Positions 43,479-54,875 of a stretch of DNA of 64,000 nucleotides are shown here, one piece after another. Source of the DNA: Cydia pomonella (Eukaryota; Arthropoda; Insecta; Lepidoptera; Tortricidae); NCBI RefSeq assembly GCF_033807575.1, contig NC_084705.1, positions 11,650,019 through 11,714,018 on the forward strand. Reading direction: 5' to 3'. Under the pieces are notes generated by a model, which had not been told where the DNA came from, ran no database searches, and worked only from the letters and a program-made list of their open reading frames with translations. The position numbers and the translations under genes are program-made. Every line of letters begins with the position of its first letter. The first letter of the stretch is position 1.

Positions 43479-46400
43479 ATGGAAACTTTACTAGAGCAAC
43501 AAAGGAGTTATCACGAGGAACGAGAACGTTCTATGGATGCTATGGTCAAAGAAATCTTGCACAAGAAAGTTGGGGTATGTTGATGATGCAGTATTTTCCT
43601 TGTAGTTGAATACAAATAATAGAGGATTTTCAATGAACACATGTATAAATATAATATACATAAACATGTTATTTAACCATATCCAATCCCTAGAATGTGT
43701 TACGAGTTAGCACACGTATACCTATCGTATACAGATTCCCACCAACGGAAGGGTGGAGTCGGGCTGCGCCAGAGCGCATTTTAAAAGAAATATGTAGCGT
43801 CCGTGCGGAGCCGCGTCCGCGAGCAGCCGACTGGCTTGCGGCCGTACAAATATGAAATGCGAGCCGACTCAGCCCATTTGGTGGAAATCGCACCTTAGTG
43901 AAACAAATTGAGGCCTGATCATTATGATAATTTTATTAAGGCATTAGACATTAAGTATTATTGGCAAACTCATATAGATATCTAAATATATCTTGAGTCA
44001 ATTGAATACCATATCATACTTTTATTCAAATGATTAAATCTCTTTTACAGCACCGAGAAACAATTAATGGTGATCATCGCTTGAAGAACTTGCATGATGT
44101 AAGTAGAATACTTTATTTGACAGAATCCACCAGTTACAGGGACAATTTATTATGCTACTTACACAACATAACAAGTAACTTTTTAGTAAGTTCAGATTAT
44201 GGTAACATATCTAGCATTGTTTGCACGATTATAGCTATAAGTAAATGATTTATTAATAAAACAACAAATTAGTATTGTGTACTAATTTAATTTCTATTTT
44301 GACAATTTTAGAGATATATAGAGGCAACCATAAGACTCAAAGAGCTGTATGAGGATAAAGATGGCCTGCGAAAAGAGGAGATTGCAGCCCTGTCAGGACC
44401 CAATGAGTTTCAAGAGTTTTATGCCAGACTTAAACAAATTAAAGAATTCCATAGGAAACATCCCAATGAAGTAAGATATTTTAAATTATTTTTAAAATAA
44501 ATGTGATTGATACACACAAACAGTAAATGGAGTATTACACACAAGCAGTAAACGGTCAAAGCTTTTTAGGGTTCCGTAGCTAAATGGCAAAAAACGGAAC
44601 CCTTATAGATTCGTCATGTCCGTCTGTCTGTCCGATTATGTCACAGCCACTTTTTCCGAAACTATAAGAGCTATACTGTTCAAACTTGGTAAGTAGATGT
44701 ATTCTATGAACCGCATTAAGATGTTTACACAAAAATAGAAAAAAAAAACAAAAAATTTTGGGGGTTCCCCATACTTAGAACTGAAACTCAAAATATCTTT
44801 TTTCATCAAACCCATACGTGTGGGGTATCTATGGATAGGTCTTTAAAAATGATATTGAAGTTTCTAATATAATTTTTTTCTAAACTGAATAGTTTGCGCG
44901 AGAGACACTTCCAAAGTGTGTCAATGTGTCCCCCCCCCCCCGTAACTTCTAAAATAACAGAATGAAAAAGTAAAAAAAATATATGATATACATTACCATG
45001 CAAACTTCCACCGAAAATTGGTTTGAACCAGATCTAGTAAGTAGTTTTTTTGTCATAAATGGTACGGAACCCTTCATGGGCGAGTCCGACTCGCACTTGG
45101 CCGCTTTTTACAGATGGCGCCAGTATAGGTTTCCCAATCATTCTACTAAGGGCCAGTTCACACCGGAATGGCAGCGGTCTGTACTATACTATTAAATAAC
45201 TTAAACTTTATCTACATATTTAAAAAGACCAGTACCACTTGAATACCCCGGACGGCGGCGCAGCGCGGCGCGGCGCCGCTAGTTTCGCCGCCGCTAAGAA
45301 ACGCGGCGTTGCGCGACCGCTCGTGTCGCCGCAGGCAGCCGCGCGACCTGTTCGAGGTATTGAAGTGATACTGGTCTTTTTCAGGCGCGGTGACAAGATT
45401 TGGCTTAGGGGGGGGCCATTTTGAGAAAATCATATTTTTTTGCACAGAAAATAAGGTAAAAAAAATGTTACTCAATTTAGTAATGTGAGAGCCAGGGTTT
45501 TAGGGGGGGGCCATTGCCCCTATGGCCCCCCCCTTGTATCCGCGCCTGGTCTTTTTAAATATGTGGTAATGTGGAATGAAATTATATCACACTAAAAGTC
45601 CTCGCCGCGTCGCTGCCGGCCGCTGCCATTCCGGTGTCAGCCGGCCCTAATAGTATTATATTCATGTATTTTTTTTTTACAACCCCTTCTGAGCCAAATG
45701 GCCCTTTAACCCAAATCCCATAGAACAAAACTAGAAACAGACCTATTAAACTTTAGTATGCTTAGGCACTGATCAATGCACCTCTTTATTCAACTTAAAT
45801 ATGTGTTTGTCATGATCACTCTAAATAAAGGATGCTTACCACAAGGAAGTCCGTACATTGGCCCGCCTGTTCCTATCTTTATCGTACGCGCGTAATTATA
45901 TTGCGGATTGCGGCCCATGATGCCGACGGTCGATGACACTGCGAGCGGGACAGCAACAGGCGAATCAATGGACAAAGTTGCTTGTGGTAAGGGTCCTTTC
46001 TTTATTTTTGAACCCTAATGAGGCACAAAAAAGAAGAGTTAGGAAGTTTACTATCATTAAGGAACACTGCATTATTTTGGTTTCAGATTTGTGTGCCCAT
46101 GTCTGTAGAATTTGAAGAAATTGCAAAGATGAGAGAAAATCCTGCAGAAGATTACACAAGTAAGTTCAATAACTTCAGACAATTCTGAAAGTTATAACTC
46201 ATTTATTTATTGATAAAATAGTTCATTTTACATGTCACAGTAGTCCTAACAATATAATAATTACAATACCAAGCAATTAACACTTCAGTGCCAAGAACCC
46301 GATAGGTTTATTTTGTATTGGAAATGGGGCACTTGGCACTGAAAGTGTTAAAATGTAATTAGAAATTTTGGAATATGAATATATTTTTAATGTAGTAAAA

Positions 46401-49400
46401 TAACCCCCCTCTTATTGCAGCGCCCGTGGAATTTACTGATGAAGAAGGATATGGAAAGTATTTGGATTTACATGAGTGTTATGAAAAATATATTAACCTG
46501 AAGGGTATTGAGGTGAGATTTTGTAATATTACTATCTCCTGATTATATTTTTCGTGAACTATTACTAAGTCCATCTATTGTTTGGGTCTGGTCTGTCAAA
46601 CAAAAGATTACATACAAAAATGCTATCCAAAATTCTCTTTTGCACGTCTACACTGGCCGTAGTGAGCGCGAGGAAATTGTCTCGCGCGTAGCGTATGCTC
46701 GCTCTGTGTGGACCCGCCTATTTGCTTGCTATAGCTTGACTCAAACTTACCTTACTGCCTATATATTAAGTTAGTATATACATGTTTTTGGCACTTTGTC
46801 CGTATCAATATTTTCAGACCAGACGTGACCGTACATGTTTAACAATTAGCCGGGTCCACACAAAGCGAGCACTCGCGCGAGGCAATTTCCTCACGCACAA
46901 TACGGTCCGTGTCGACGTGCCTCGGCCGAGGCGGCGAGCTCGGGCGAGGACAACGCGCGCGCCGCCTCGTCCGAGGCACGTCTACACTGGCCGTATTGTG
47001 CGTGAGGAAATTGCCTAGCGCGTATGCTCGCTCTGTGTGGACCTGGCTATTCAATTACCACACACCATATGGCGCCATATAGCGCCATCTACTTACTACT
47101 ACACTATCTACGCTGTCAAACTGCACGATTTTTTCTTAGACCGTAAACGAAATCTCTGCTACCATCCATAACGCTTTGCTGTACAGTCCAAATGACCAAA
47201 CTATATCGTTTATACAGAAAGTGGACTACATAACATACCTGAGCATTTTCGACCACCTGTTCGACATCCCCCGCGAGCGCAAAAACAGCGAATACCGCAG
47301 CTACGTGCGCGCGCTGCTCACCTACCTCAAAGACTTCGTGAGCCGCGTGAAGCCGCTGCACGACCAGGCGCAGGAAATGGCGCGAGCGCACCAGGAGTTC
47401 TTGAAACAGTGGGAGGCCGGAACATTTCCCGGGTGGCCTGTAAGTTTAACCAAACTGCACATTCGGCAGGCCTTAGATAAAGTACTCACTTCACTATATG
47501 CCTGAGCGGTCCTGGGATCATTTTAAATGTTTTATAATTTTACACATATATATAGATATCACCCAGAAGTGCTATACTGAAAAGAACTAGTGTTACACTC
47601 TATATTCGGGTCTTTTATCATTTTACACACCCCAAGGATTGTTTTGCAATCCCTGCACCTTATAAAATAAAGTAGTACCCATGACTCAACACAAGTCTTA
47701 AGTATTTGAGCTTACCGTGGGGTCTGTGGGATTACGTTGATTTGTGTATGATTGTTCCAGTAATTTTCTTGCATGTTAGAAAAAATTATGGGCCCTGGAG
47801 GGAAAGTGCCTTAAAACCTTATATCTTTTTACTTAAAATAAACATTATGATTGATTTGATGTTTCTTGGAGAAATTTAAAATTAACTGTATCGACTAACG
47901 GAACAAAATAGTGAGTGTTTATTTTTATTTTGAGTTTTTAGTCGGTTCGATTTTCGGCCGAGACTCAAGATCAATGTTTTAAGGCACTTTACATCCAGCG
48001 CCCATTAATTTTATCCACACTGTATAAGTTCTTATATACGTAGAAAACATAGTATCATAGTATCGTTGAAAACAATATCTGTGATAAACACACAAATAAA
48101 TGCCCCTACCAGGATTCGAACCAATGGACCTCCTGCTTAGTAAGCAGGGTCACTACCCAACTAGGCTAGGTGGCTGTCAAAACAGCCAACAAGCTGCAAG
48201 TTTCCAAAGGGCACTCATAGACGGATGAGTATTAAATCATCTGCACAGCCAAACAGCAGCCTGTATGTGTCTACTGACTCAGTGAACTCATTTGTATTTT
48301 TTCGTAGAAAGAAACGGGCGGAGCACTAACCAACGTAGGCGCTCACCTGGACCTGTCGGCCTTCTCGTCGTGGGAGGAGCTGGCGTCGCTGGGGCTGGAT
48401 CGGCTCAAGTCTGCGCTCATGGCGCTCGGACTTAAGTGCGGAGGCACGCTCGAGGAGAGGGCTCAGAGGTTACAGTCATTTTTTTAAGAGCAGGATTAGC
48501 CATTTGCAGTGGGATTCTTCGCGCTTTATGTTAGGTCAGCTGTTCAGAGTAATGGCCGAAGGCAATAAGCTTCTCAATTTATTGTAACTGTATTTTCAGA
48601 AAATGAGCAGTAGCGGAACTATTCCAACTGATTGTGAGACCCGTGGTAAATTCACGGGAGCAAAGGAGGTCTGTGTTCATGGCCTCTTGGTAAAATTGTG
48701 CACTGGCATTTTGTCCGCTTTGCTACTCTATAATTACGCCACTAAAAATGTTGATGTCAATCGAGAATATTTAGTATCTTAAGTTTTCTTTCGATTTATA
48801 ATTGTATTTTATTATTGATTATATTTCAGATTATTCAGCACCAAAGGCCAGACCGCGTTGGATAAGTCTCTGGTCGCGAAGAAGGGAGGCAACAAAGCGA
48901 AGGCTTCCACTCAGCAGAGACACAAAGACATTGCAGCTATTGAAGCGCAGGTTTACAAGTGAGTAGACCTATGATTATGAAATATTCATTAGGTCCATAG
49001 TCCTCTAATTTAGTGATTGATATGGTATGAAATTTTATGAAAGATATTTTTGGTATTACGAAGTATCAGAGATCAGTTTTAGGTGAAAACCATATAGAAA
49101 GGGTCGATTTACGTCGTCTTGATAAGAGTATAATTATCTGCCTGTCATAGTCTGACAAACCCGTTATATCAGGAAAAATGGAGGCAAATTTGAAAAATGT
49201 AGGCTGCATTTCGAGCTGTTTCGAGTGACAAATTAGTTTGGCAGATCCTATATGAGTAGCCCCGGCGCAGGTTCGCGAGCATCGTGGCGGGCACGTGCGC
49301 GGCCACGGCGGAGAACGTGACGCGGCGCGCGGCGCGCGCGGCGGGCGAGCGGCGCGACGACTCGGGCGACGACAGCGACGCCTCCGCCGCGCCCGACCCC

Positions 49401-50391
49401 GACTCCGACGACGACGACGTGCCCTACAACCCCAAGAACCTGCCGCTCGGCTGGGACGGGAAGGTGACCTGCTTACTTACATCTGCCTTGTAGCACTGCC
49501 TTGCGCAGCTGTGGAAAACATGCTCTTTCTACTTGATATTGTTTGAGATGTCTGTAACAGATAAGATGACTGTCGTTTTGTAGTCTAAATAGACACTTGC
49601 CATTGATTATTTGCGAGATTAAACGGAAGGCTCCTGTGCTCATTTTTTAAAATTTTACTCCTAATGTCACTTAGTTTTTCTAATTAAATTTTTACCCCTT
49701 CATATTACAGCCGATCCCGTACTGGCTGTACAAGCTGCACGGGCTGAACATCAGCTACACCTGCGAGATCTGCGGCAACTTCACGTACAAGGGCCCGAAG
49801 GCATTCCAGCGGCACTTCGCCGAGTGGCGCCACGCGCACGGCATGCGCTGCCTCGGCATCCCCAACACCGCGCACTTCGCCAACGTCACGCAGATCGAGG
49901 ATGCTCTTGCATGTAAGTACAACTTCCAAACTTTGAATATATCGTAACACATCTTTTTTGTCACAGAAATAAGGAAGTGTACCGGTATTTTGGGCGTCAC
50001 TATCTATTTAATGGCGACTGTACTAGCAGCAAGGCTGCACTGCACTTTCCATATTTATGACAAATATTGACAAGGACGTACGTACGGTCACGTCAGAAAA
50101 TATCGATACGGACAAAATGCCAAAAATATGTATACACTTCCTTAATTTAAGGACAATAAGGTAGTGTATACATATGTTTGGATACTGCGGGACTCCTATC
50201 CCGTCTTTTAGTGACGTAAGTTTTTTTTACATTAATAATGTTTTTGATTTCCTTTAGTGTGGGAGAAAATCAAGCACCAAAAAGAAAATGAGAGGTTTGT
50301 AGCGGAAAATGACGAAGAATTTGAAGATTCTCTTGGAAATGTTGTCAACCGTAAAACCTACGAAGACTTGAAGAGGCAAGGGCTACTTTGA
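43479..50391 (+). CDS. SF3A3: Splicing factor 3A subunit 3 (SF3a60, Drosophila noi)
   Basis: Eleven exons join in frame to 502 aa: 43479-43574, 44051-44098, 44312-44470, 46087-46159, 46421-46512, 47218-47439, 48308-48468, 48830-48958, 49271-49463, 49711-49912 and 50258-50391 (TGA). The length equals human SF3A3 (501 aa), with long matching runs: METLLEQQRSYHEERERSMD, SGPNEFQEFYARLKQIKEFH, HLDLSAFSSWEELASLGLDR, YNPKNLPLGWDGK and the end KTYEDLKRQGLL. A C2H2-type zinc finger near the C-terminus (CEICGNFTYKGPKAFQRH) is the matrin-type finger of the family. Known role: part of SF3a in the U2 snRNP, needed for pre-spliceosome assembly in the nucleus. Exons 6-10 are very GC-rich while exons 1-5 are not. 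An acidic linker in exon 9 (DDSGDDSDAS) is the least conserved part. Intron 3 holds nested elements. Confidence 0.97.
44567..45110 (+). mobile_element. AGGGTTCCGTA-family element, most complete copy
   Basis: It runs from AGGGTTCCGTAGCTAAATGG to GAGTCCGACTCGCACTTGGC with TACGGAACCCTT near the end, so the tips are partly inverted. A poly-C run lies at about 44930-44941. Related copies are at 29905-31107 and 36246-36755. It lies in SF3A3 intron 3. Confidence 0.75.
45150..45647. mobile_element. Harbinger-like MITE, TAA-flanked, hosting a nested hAT element
   Basis: Ends GGGCCAGTTCACACCGGAAT and ATTCCGGTGTCAGCCGGCCC are inverted repeats, flanked by TAA at 45147-45149 and 45648-45650. A 3-bp TAA/TTA duplication is typical of PIF/Harbinger. 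The arms carry CAGCGG, AAAAAGACCAG and a GC-rich block. It lies in SF3A3 intron 3. Confidence 0.8.
45382..45548. mobile_element. 167-bp nested hAT-type MITE
   Basis: Inverted tips CAGGCGCGG and CCGCGCCTG are flanked by GTCTTTTT at 45374-45381 and 45549-45556, an 8-bp duplication. The inside is G/C-run rich (GGGGGGGGCC). It sits within one arm of the 45150-45647 MITE. Confidence 0.85.
46641..46720. mobile_element. Half-copy of the CCACACAGAGCGA MITE family, copy 5
   Basis: Contains CACGTCTACACTGGCCGTAG and GCTCGCTCTGTGTGGACCCG. It lies in SF3A3 intron 5, upstream of the full copy. Confidence 0.65.
46848..47049. mobile_element. 202-bp palindromic MITE, full copy of the CCACACAGAGCGA family
   Basis: AGCCGGGTCCACACAAAGCG at the left mirrors CGCTCTGTGTGGACCTGGCT at the right. 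Inner arms with GCAATTTCCTCACGCACAAT and ATTGTGCGTGAGGAAATTGC are perfectly complementary. The tip is GC-rich. It lies in SF3A3 intron 5. Confidence 0.8.
48010..48190 (-). mobile_element. tRNA-derived SINE, second copy
   Basis: On the minus strand, AGCCACCTAGCCTAGTTGGG begins a tRNA-like head with an A box and a B box (GGTTCGAATCC), followed by the same body as 31385-31545 (TTTGTGTGTTTATCACAGAT). It lies in SF3A3 intron 6. Confidence 0.75.
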
Positions 50392-50452
50392 AAATCATGT
50401 GTAGTATGTTGACTATACCTATAGGTAATTAAAAAGTAAAAACTATGGAATG

Positions 50453-50458
50453 AATAAA
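50453..50458 (+). terminator. Polyadenylation signal of SF3A3
   Basis: AATAAA lies 62 bp after the stop codon. Confidence 0.75.
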
Positions 50459-50930
50459 ATTGTTGTTTATTTTACTATGTATAAATATTCTACACAGGTG
50501 CATGAAAGACATCAATGAGGTTCTTGTTGTTTTTCAAAGCAATAGGAAGTATTACTCCTATGTCCTCCCGCCAGATTGTAGCACTAGCACCTAACATAAT
50601 CCGTAAAGTAACTTGTACATACTGGGCTATAACCTCAGAATAATAACTAAAGCGGGGCCCGTGGCAATTGCCACGTGGCTAATCCGCCACTGGCGTCGCC
50701 GCAGGGTACGATTGTTCCTTAGGTAAAACAACCCCCCCCCCCCCTCCCCAAAGGGGGGAAAGGGGTTCGGTTCCCCAGGTCCAATCTATGCTATATTTCT
50801 TCCTGTTTTTAGCACCTAATATGTCATTTGCGTATAATTTAGGGACAAGATTTGAAATATTCTTTATACCTTTCCTTAGAAAAAAATTGATTTTCGCACA
50901 AATAATGAAAATTATATATAACTTTGTGAC

Positions 50931-51799
50931 AATAGGGTTGTTTCCAATTTTTTGAAACGTTTGTAATACGTTCTATATTAACCAAACGTTGCCCTAAAAT
51001 TTCACTTTTACCCTAAAAACGGCTTTAAATATGTTAAATTAACAAAATATATTTTGACCCATGCTTTCGCGCCCAAAACGCTCTTTGAAAATTGTATGAC
51101 GTCACAGTTTACGGTTTGACACAACTATGTACATACCAAAGAGTAAAGTAATTACATATATAGGTGCTATTCTCAGTGCAGAATCTGATATTCAAGCCGT
51201 AGCCATTTAGGTGGTGGGCAAGCTGTGTATGCGTGCGTGTGGGTTTTTAACCAGCTAATAAAATATGTTTTCTGTAATAATGAGTTTTATATATCATAAA
51301 GTATTTATTGTCCATTAGCATTTCTATGGTGTTCATTTTTAGTGCAGATATCGAAGCTTCAATTAATTGCCCACCACCAAAATGGCTACGGCTTGAGTAT
51401 TAAATTTTGTGCGTGAACAGCCCTATATACTTACTTTACTCTTTGGAACAGACAACGGGGGGCCTACCGCAAAAACCGAAAATCGTATATTGTGGGGATC
51501 ATTTACTTTTACTCTTACTAAGAAGTAATTAGAATGACAGAAAAATGCCCGCAATGACGAACTTTGATTTTCGCGATTATAGGACAGTGTCAAACCGAGA
51601 GTTGTGACGTCATCTGAATCTTCAATGTCGCTTCGACTTCGGTCACGAGACGTGTGTTAAAAGATATTTTAAATTCAATATTTACAAAAATATGCTCATT
51701 AGAGGTCCACTAAAGGTAGTTTAACATGTTCTTATAATCCATAAGAATTTATTAGGATACTATTCTGCCCTAAGATTTGTAGATGGAAACAACCCTATT
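50931..51799. mobile_element. Long inverted-repeat element with a nested hairpin MITE
   Basis: Tips AATAGGGTTGTTTCCA and TGGAAACAACCCTATT. Both arms carry TGACGTCA, TTTGACAC, AGAGTAAAGTAA and GTAGCCATTT in opposite orientation. The right arm is interrupted at 51461-51583 by another MITE. Confidence 0.75.
51461..51583. mobile_element. Hairpin MITE (CCGCGAAAACCGAAATTCGC family), copy 3
   Basis: GGCCTACCGCAAAAACCGAA faces GAACTTTGATTTTCGCGAT around TTACTTTTACTCTTACTAAG. It interrupts the right arm of 50931-51799 between two segments that are contiguous, in reverse, in the left arm. Confidence 0.7.
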
Positions 51800-52313
51800 C
51801 TGGCCTTTACACAGTGTGGCAATTTGGACTAAATATTTTGTTTTACAATTTAGCCCATTTATTCTATATTCTTAAAAGAATCCGTTCAAAGTAGGCACTT
51901 ATACATTTCTACGAAAAAGAAAAAAAGATCTTTGAAAAACACTAAATTTGGCATTTTAAAAGTTTGAATACAATGTGTTAATGCTTGATCCATGGGTTTA
52001 TGCCCTATTTTGGTACAGATTTGTAGTTTCCTTTTTCATACCTTTTGTAAATCGCAAATATTTTAAGGAAAAATTAGGCATAATTTGAAAAATTTAAGTA
52101 TAGTTATTATATAATATTAGTTAACAATATACTTCCATAGACAGTACTGTAGAGAATTTTATAGAGAGAATACTTCTCCTAGATTTTTTTATTGTAGCTT
52201 TCAGTTTTCATGAAAATTGATAAAAACTAAAATGGGGATATAAAAGTGGGAGTTGAGGAAACAATAACTTCTCGGCGTGTTTCTACTTCTGTTTATTCTT
52301 ATAAACTTGCAAG

Positions 52314-53583
52314 TAGGGATTGCAATCCGGTCCGGCGGATCCGGTAATCCAGCCGGACCCGGCACTTTTCAAGAGCTACCGGATCCGGTAAAAATCACCG
52401 GATCCGGTTAAATAAAAAAACGCTTAAATACAGCACGCGCTGTGCATTTTAGATGAGGAAAAGGCGACGGGTGAGAAGTAGGGATTGCAATCCGGTCCGG
52501 CGGATCCGGTAATCCGGCCGGATCCGGCACTTTTCAGGAGCTACCGGATCCGGTAAAAATAACCGGATCCGAATAATGCCTAAATACTGCACGCGCTGTG
52601 CGTTTTAGAAGAAGAAAAGGCGACGGATGAGAGGTATAAAGTTGAACAGAACAGAAAACGAATGAAAAAGTTTAAATTTAGTCAGATAAAAACATATTTA
52701 TTATGACGATGACTGGGAACAGGAGAGGATTTCATCTTCTTTCATATTGGTGGCATGATATGACGATTACATAAATACTGACGGACGGAGATGCCATGGA
52801 AGGCATTTTTAATTTATGCTAAAGAGAAGGTTAATGTTTAAAAAGATTATGTTTTGTCTTTACAATTTCATCCGATCTTATGCAGTTTCCTTCATCTCCT
52901 GGTACGTGCTACTCTACGTCTAGCCAATTCTTTATTTGATCCATGTAACTTTTCTTAGGAAGTCCCTTTCCGCGATGGTTTTTAATCTTACACTCTATTA
53001 TTTTTCGCATGAGATCGTTATGTCGTGTTTCGTTCCCTATAATTTGACCAATATACTTTTCTGTATATTATTATTTTTTTAAATCATACAGTTTACTACT
53101 TTTTCGGATAAAACAAAATAGAACAAGGTAATATTGGAGCGCATTAAAAGTAAAATATCTTTTTTTGTTATTAGAATGGACGTTGACAACGTTACAAAGA
53201 ATTCAATCAGAGAACAGTTACGAAAACATGTCCTTTCAAGGAGTTCCAATTCCCACCCCACATCCCATCATCGGGCTTAGAAACGAATCAAATTTATAAT
53301 TGTAATCGAAAATTTGAGCACTTCTGAATGATTTCATATTTTGTTATTAAACTGATATAGACATTGTAACACTTTTTAGTCTTTTTACTACCAAGTTCTA
53401 TTTTATTGTTAAGAAGTTATTTATTAACTTCAAATTATAGATTTAGGAATACGTATTACGCAAAAAACTAGAAAAATATGACATTTAATTAACTTCAATA
53501 TCCCTATACCAAACCGGATCCGGTCCGGCCGGATTTTGGCCATATTCCGGCCGATTGAAAATCAATCCGGTTTGCAATCCCTA
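52314..53583. mobile_element. hAT-type element with 8-bp target duplication and internal duplication
   Basis: Tips TAGGGATTGCAATCCGG and CCGGTTTGCAATCCCTA are inverted, flanked by CTTGCAAG at 52306-52313 and 53584-53591. The first 170 bp, rich in CCGGATCCGG, are tandemly duplicated (52314-52480 and 52483-52640). The inside has no transposase. Confidence 0.85.
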
Positions 53584-54638
53584 CTTGCAAGCTACATGCA
53601 TGCCAAGTTTCGTGCTCTCTGCCGGATGGGACCTTGCCTCCATATTAAATCGAGCAGCGCTATCTTGACGTAGCACTTGGCACGAAAACTTGGTCGGAAT
53701 CTGGAGAGAAATCAATAAAACAAATAATACTGTTCAACGATTTGTCATGTTTATTAAGGGCGTGATATTTCAATTAAATTAAATGCAATAATAATGGCAC
53801 TTATAGAGATTCATATTCATTCAAAGCTGTTTGAGATTGTTTTAGTCTATGGCAAGTTTAAGGTGGGTTAACGCATATATTCTAGATACATAAGGAATTA
53901 GAAAATAATTTTGGGTTATATTATTACTTTTTGTGGCCGTAGCAATCAGACCACACATTTGTTAAGAGCCACAATGCGGCTCCTAAAGGTAAAAAAAAAA
54001 CCTAAAAATATGTAACATATTGGAATAACATATTTGTGGTCGGATCGATTTACTTATAAGAGCCCTGTTCCTTCTCAATATAATTCAGTATCAAGTTCTC
54101 ACATATTCTCACATTTCACGCTAGAGCTGACATGACTAGCCAATGAAAATGGAACCTTAAGGACACTACCAAAATATCCTTTATACACCCATTATAGGAA
54201 GACTAAAGGAATGATCAACATTATAAAAGGTTGCCTATATTAAATAGTCATAGAACATGTTACAATTATTAGACAGTTCATTATTGTGGGTTTTCTTACT
54301 AATATCTTTTTGTGGCATAAGTTAAGAAAAGTTCTTAACAACTTAAATAAAGACTTGGCAAGTTACACTGATAGTACAAGTATCACAATTAAAATACTTA
54401 ATGACAATTACTAATAAGTTGAGAGTTTTAACAAGTTTGAGGCTGACTCATATTCAGTCGGTGCGTCATTATGTCAGTTGTTTTTGTGTAGAATTGTATA
54501 GTGGGGCTAGCACAACCGGCCGCTGTCACGAGTCGGCGATTCACCATAATATATCTATCGTAATCGCATTAACATGCACCACCTAATTAGATATTTAGTT
54601 AGTGGTATTCCGCATTAGATCCAGTAAACTTAGGTACG

Positions 54639-54650
54639 TTTATTTTTATT
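54639..54650 (-). terminator. Polyadenylation signals of GCP3
   Basis: Two AATAAA hexamers on the minus strand, at 54639-54644 and 54645-54650, lie about 230 bp beyond the stop codon. Confidence 0.6.
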
Positions 54651-54875
54651 TGATATTAGGCAGGGAAAACTTTCCAAAGTAACCAGCCAAGTCTTGAATT
54701 TTTTCCGAAGAACAATTCACGCTTGACCTGTGATGCACATTCTAATAGGCCGTTATATTGGTTTTAGTTGTATTCAAGGTCCTGGTCAGCTGACCCGAAG
54801 AGTCCGAAGACAACCGAGCTCCGGGCACGGCAAGCACCTCAGAGGCGCCGTCTTTACTTTCGTGATTACGAAACG

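Larger units (their letters stand above)
50392..54638. other. Convergent intergenic region between SF3A3 and GCP3
   Basis: About 4.2 kb holds a poly-C tract (about 50720), a long inverted-repeat element (50931-51799) and a hAT-type element (52314-53583). The remainder (51800-52300, 53600-54630) is AT-rich and I see no exon in it. Confidence 0.6.
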
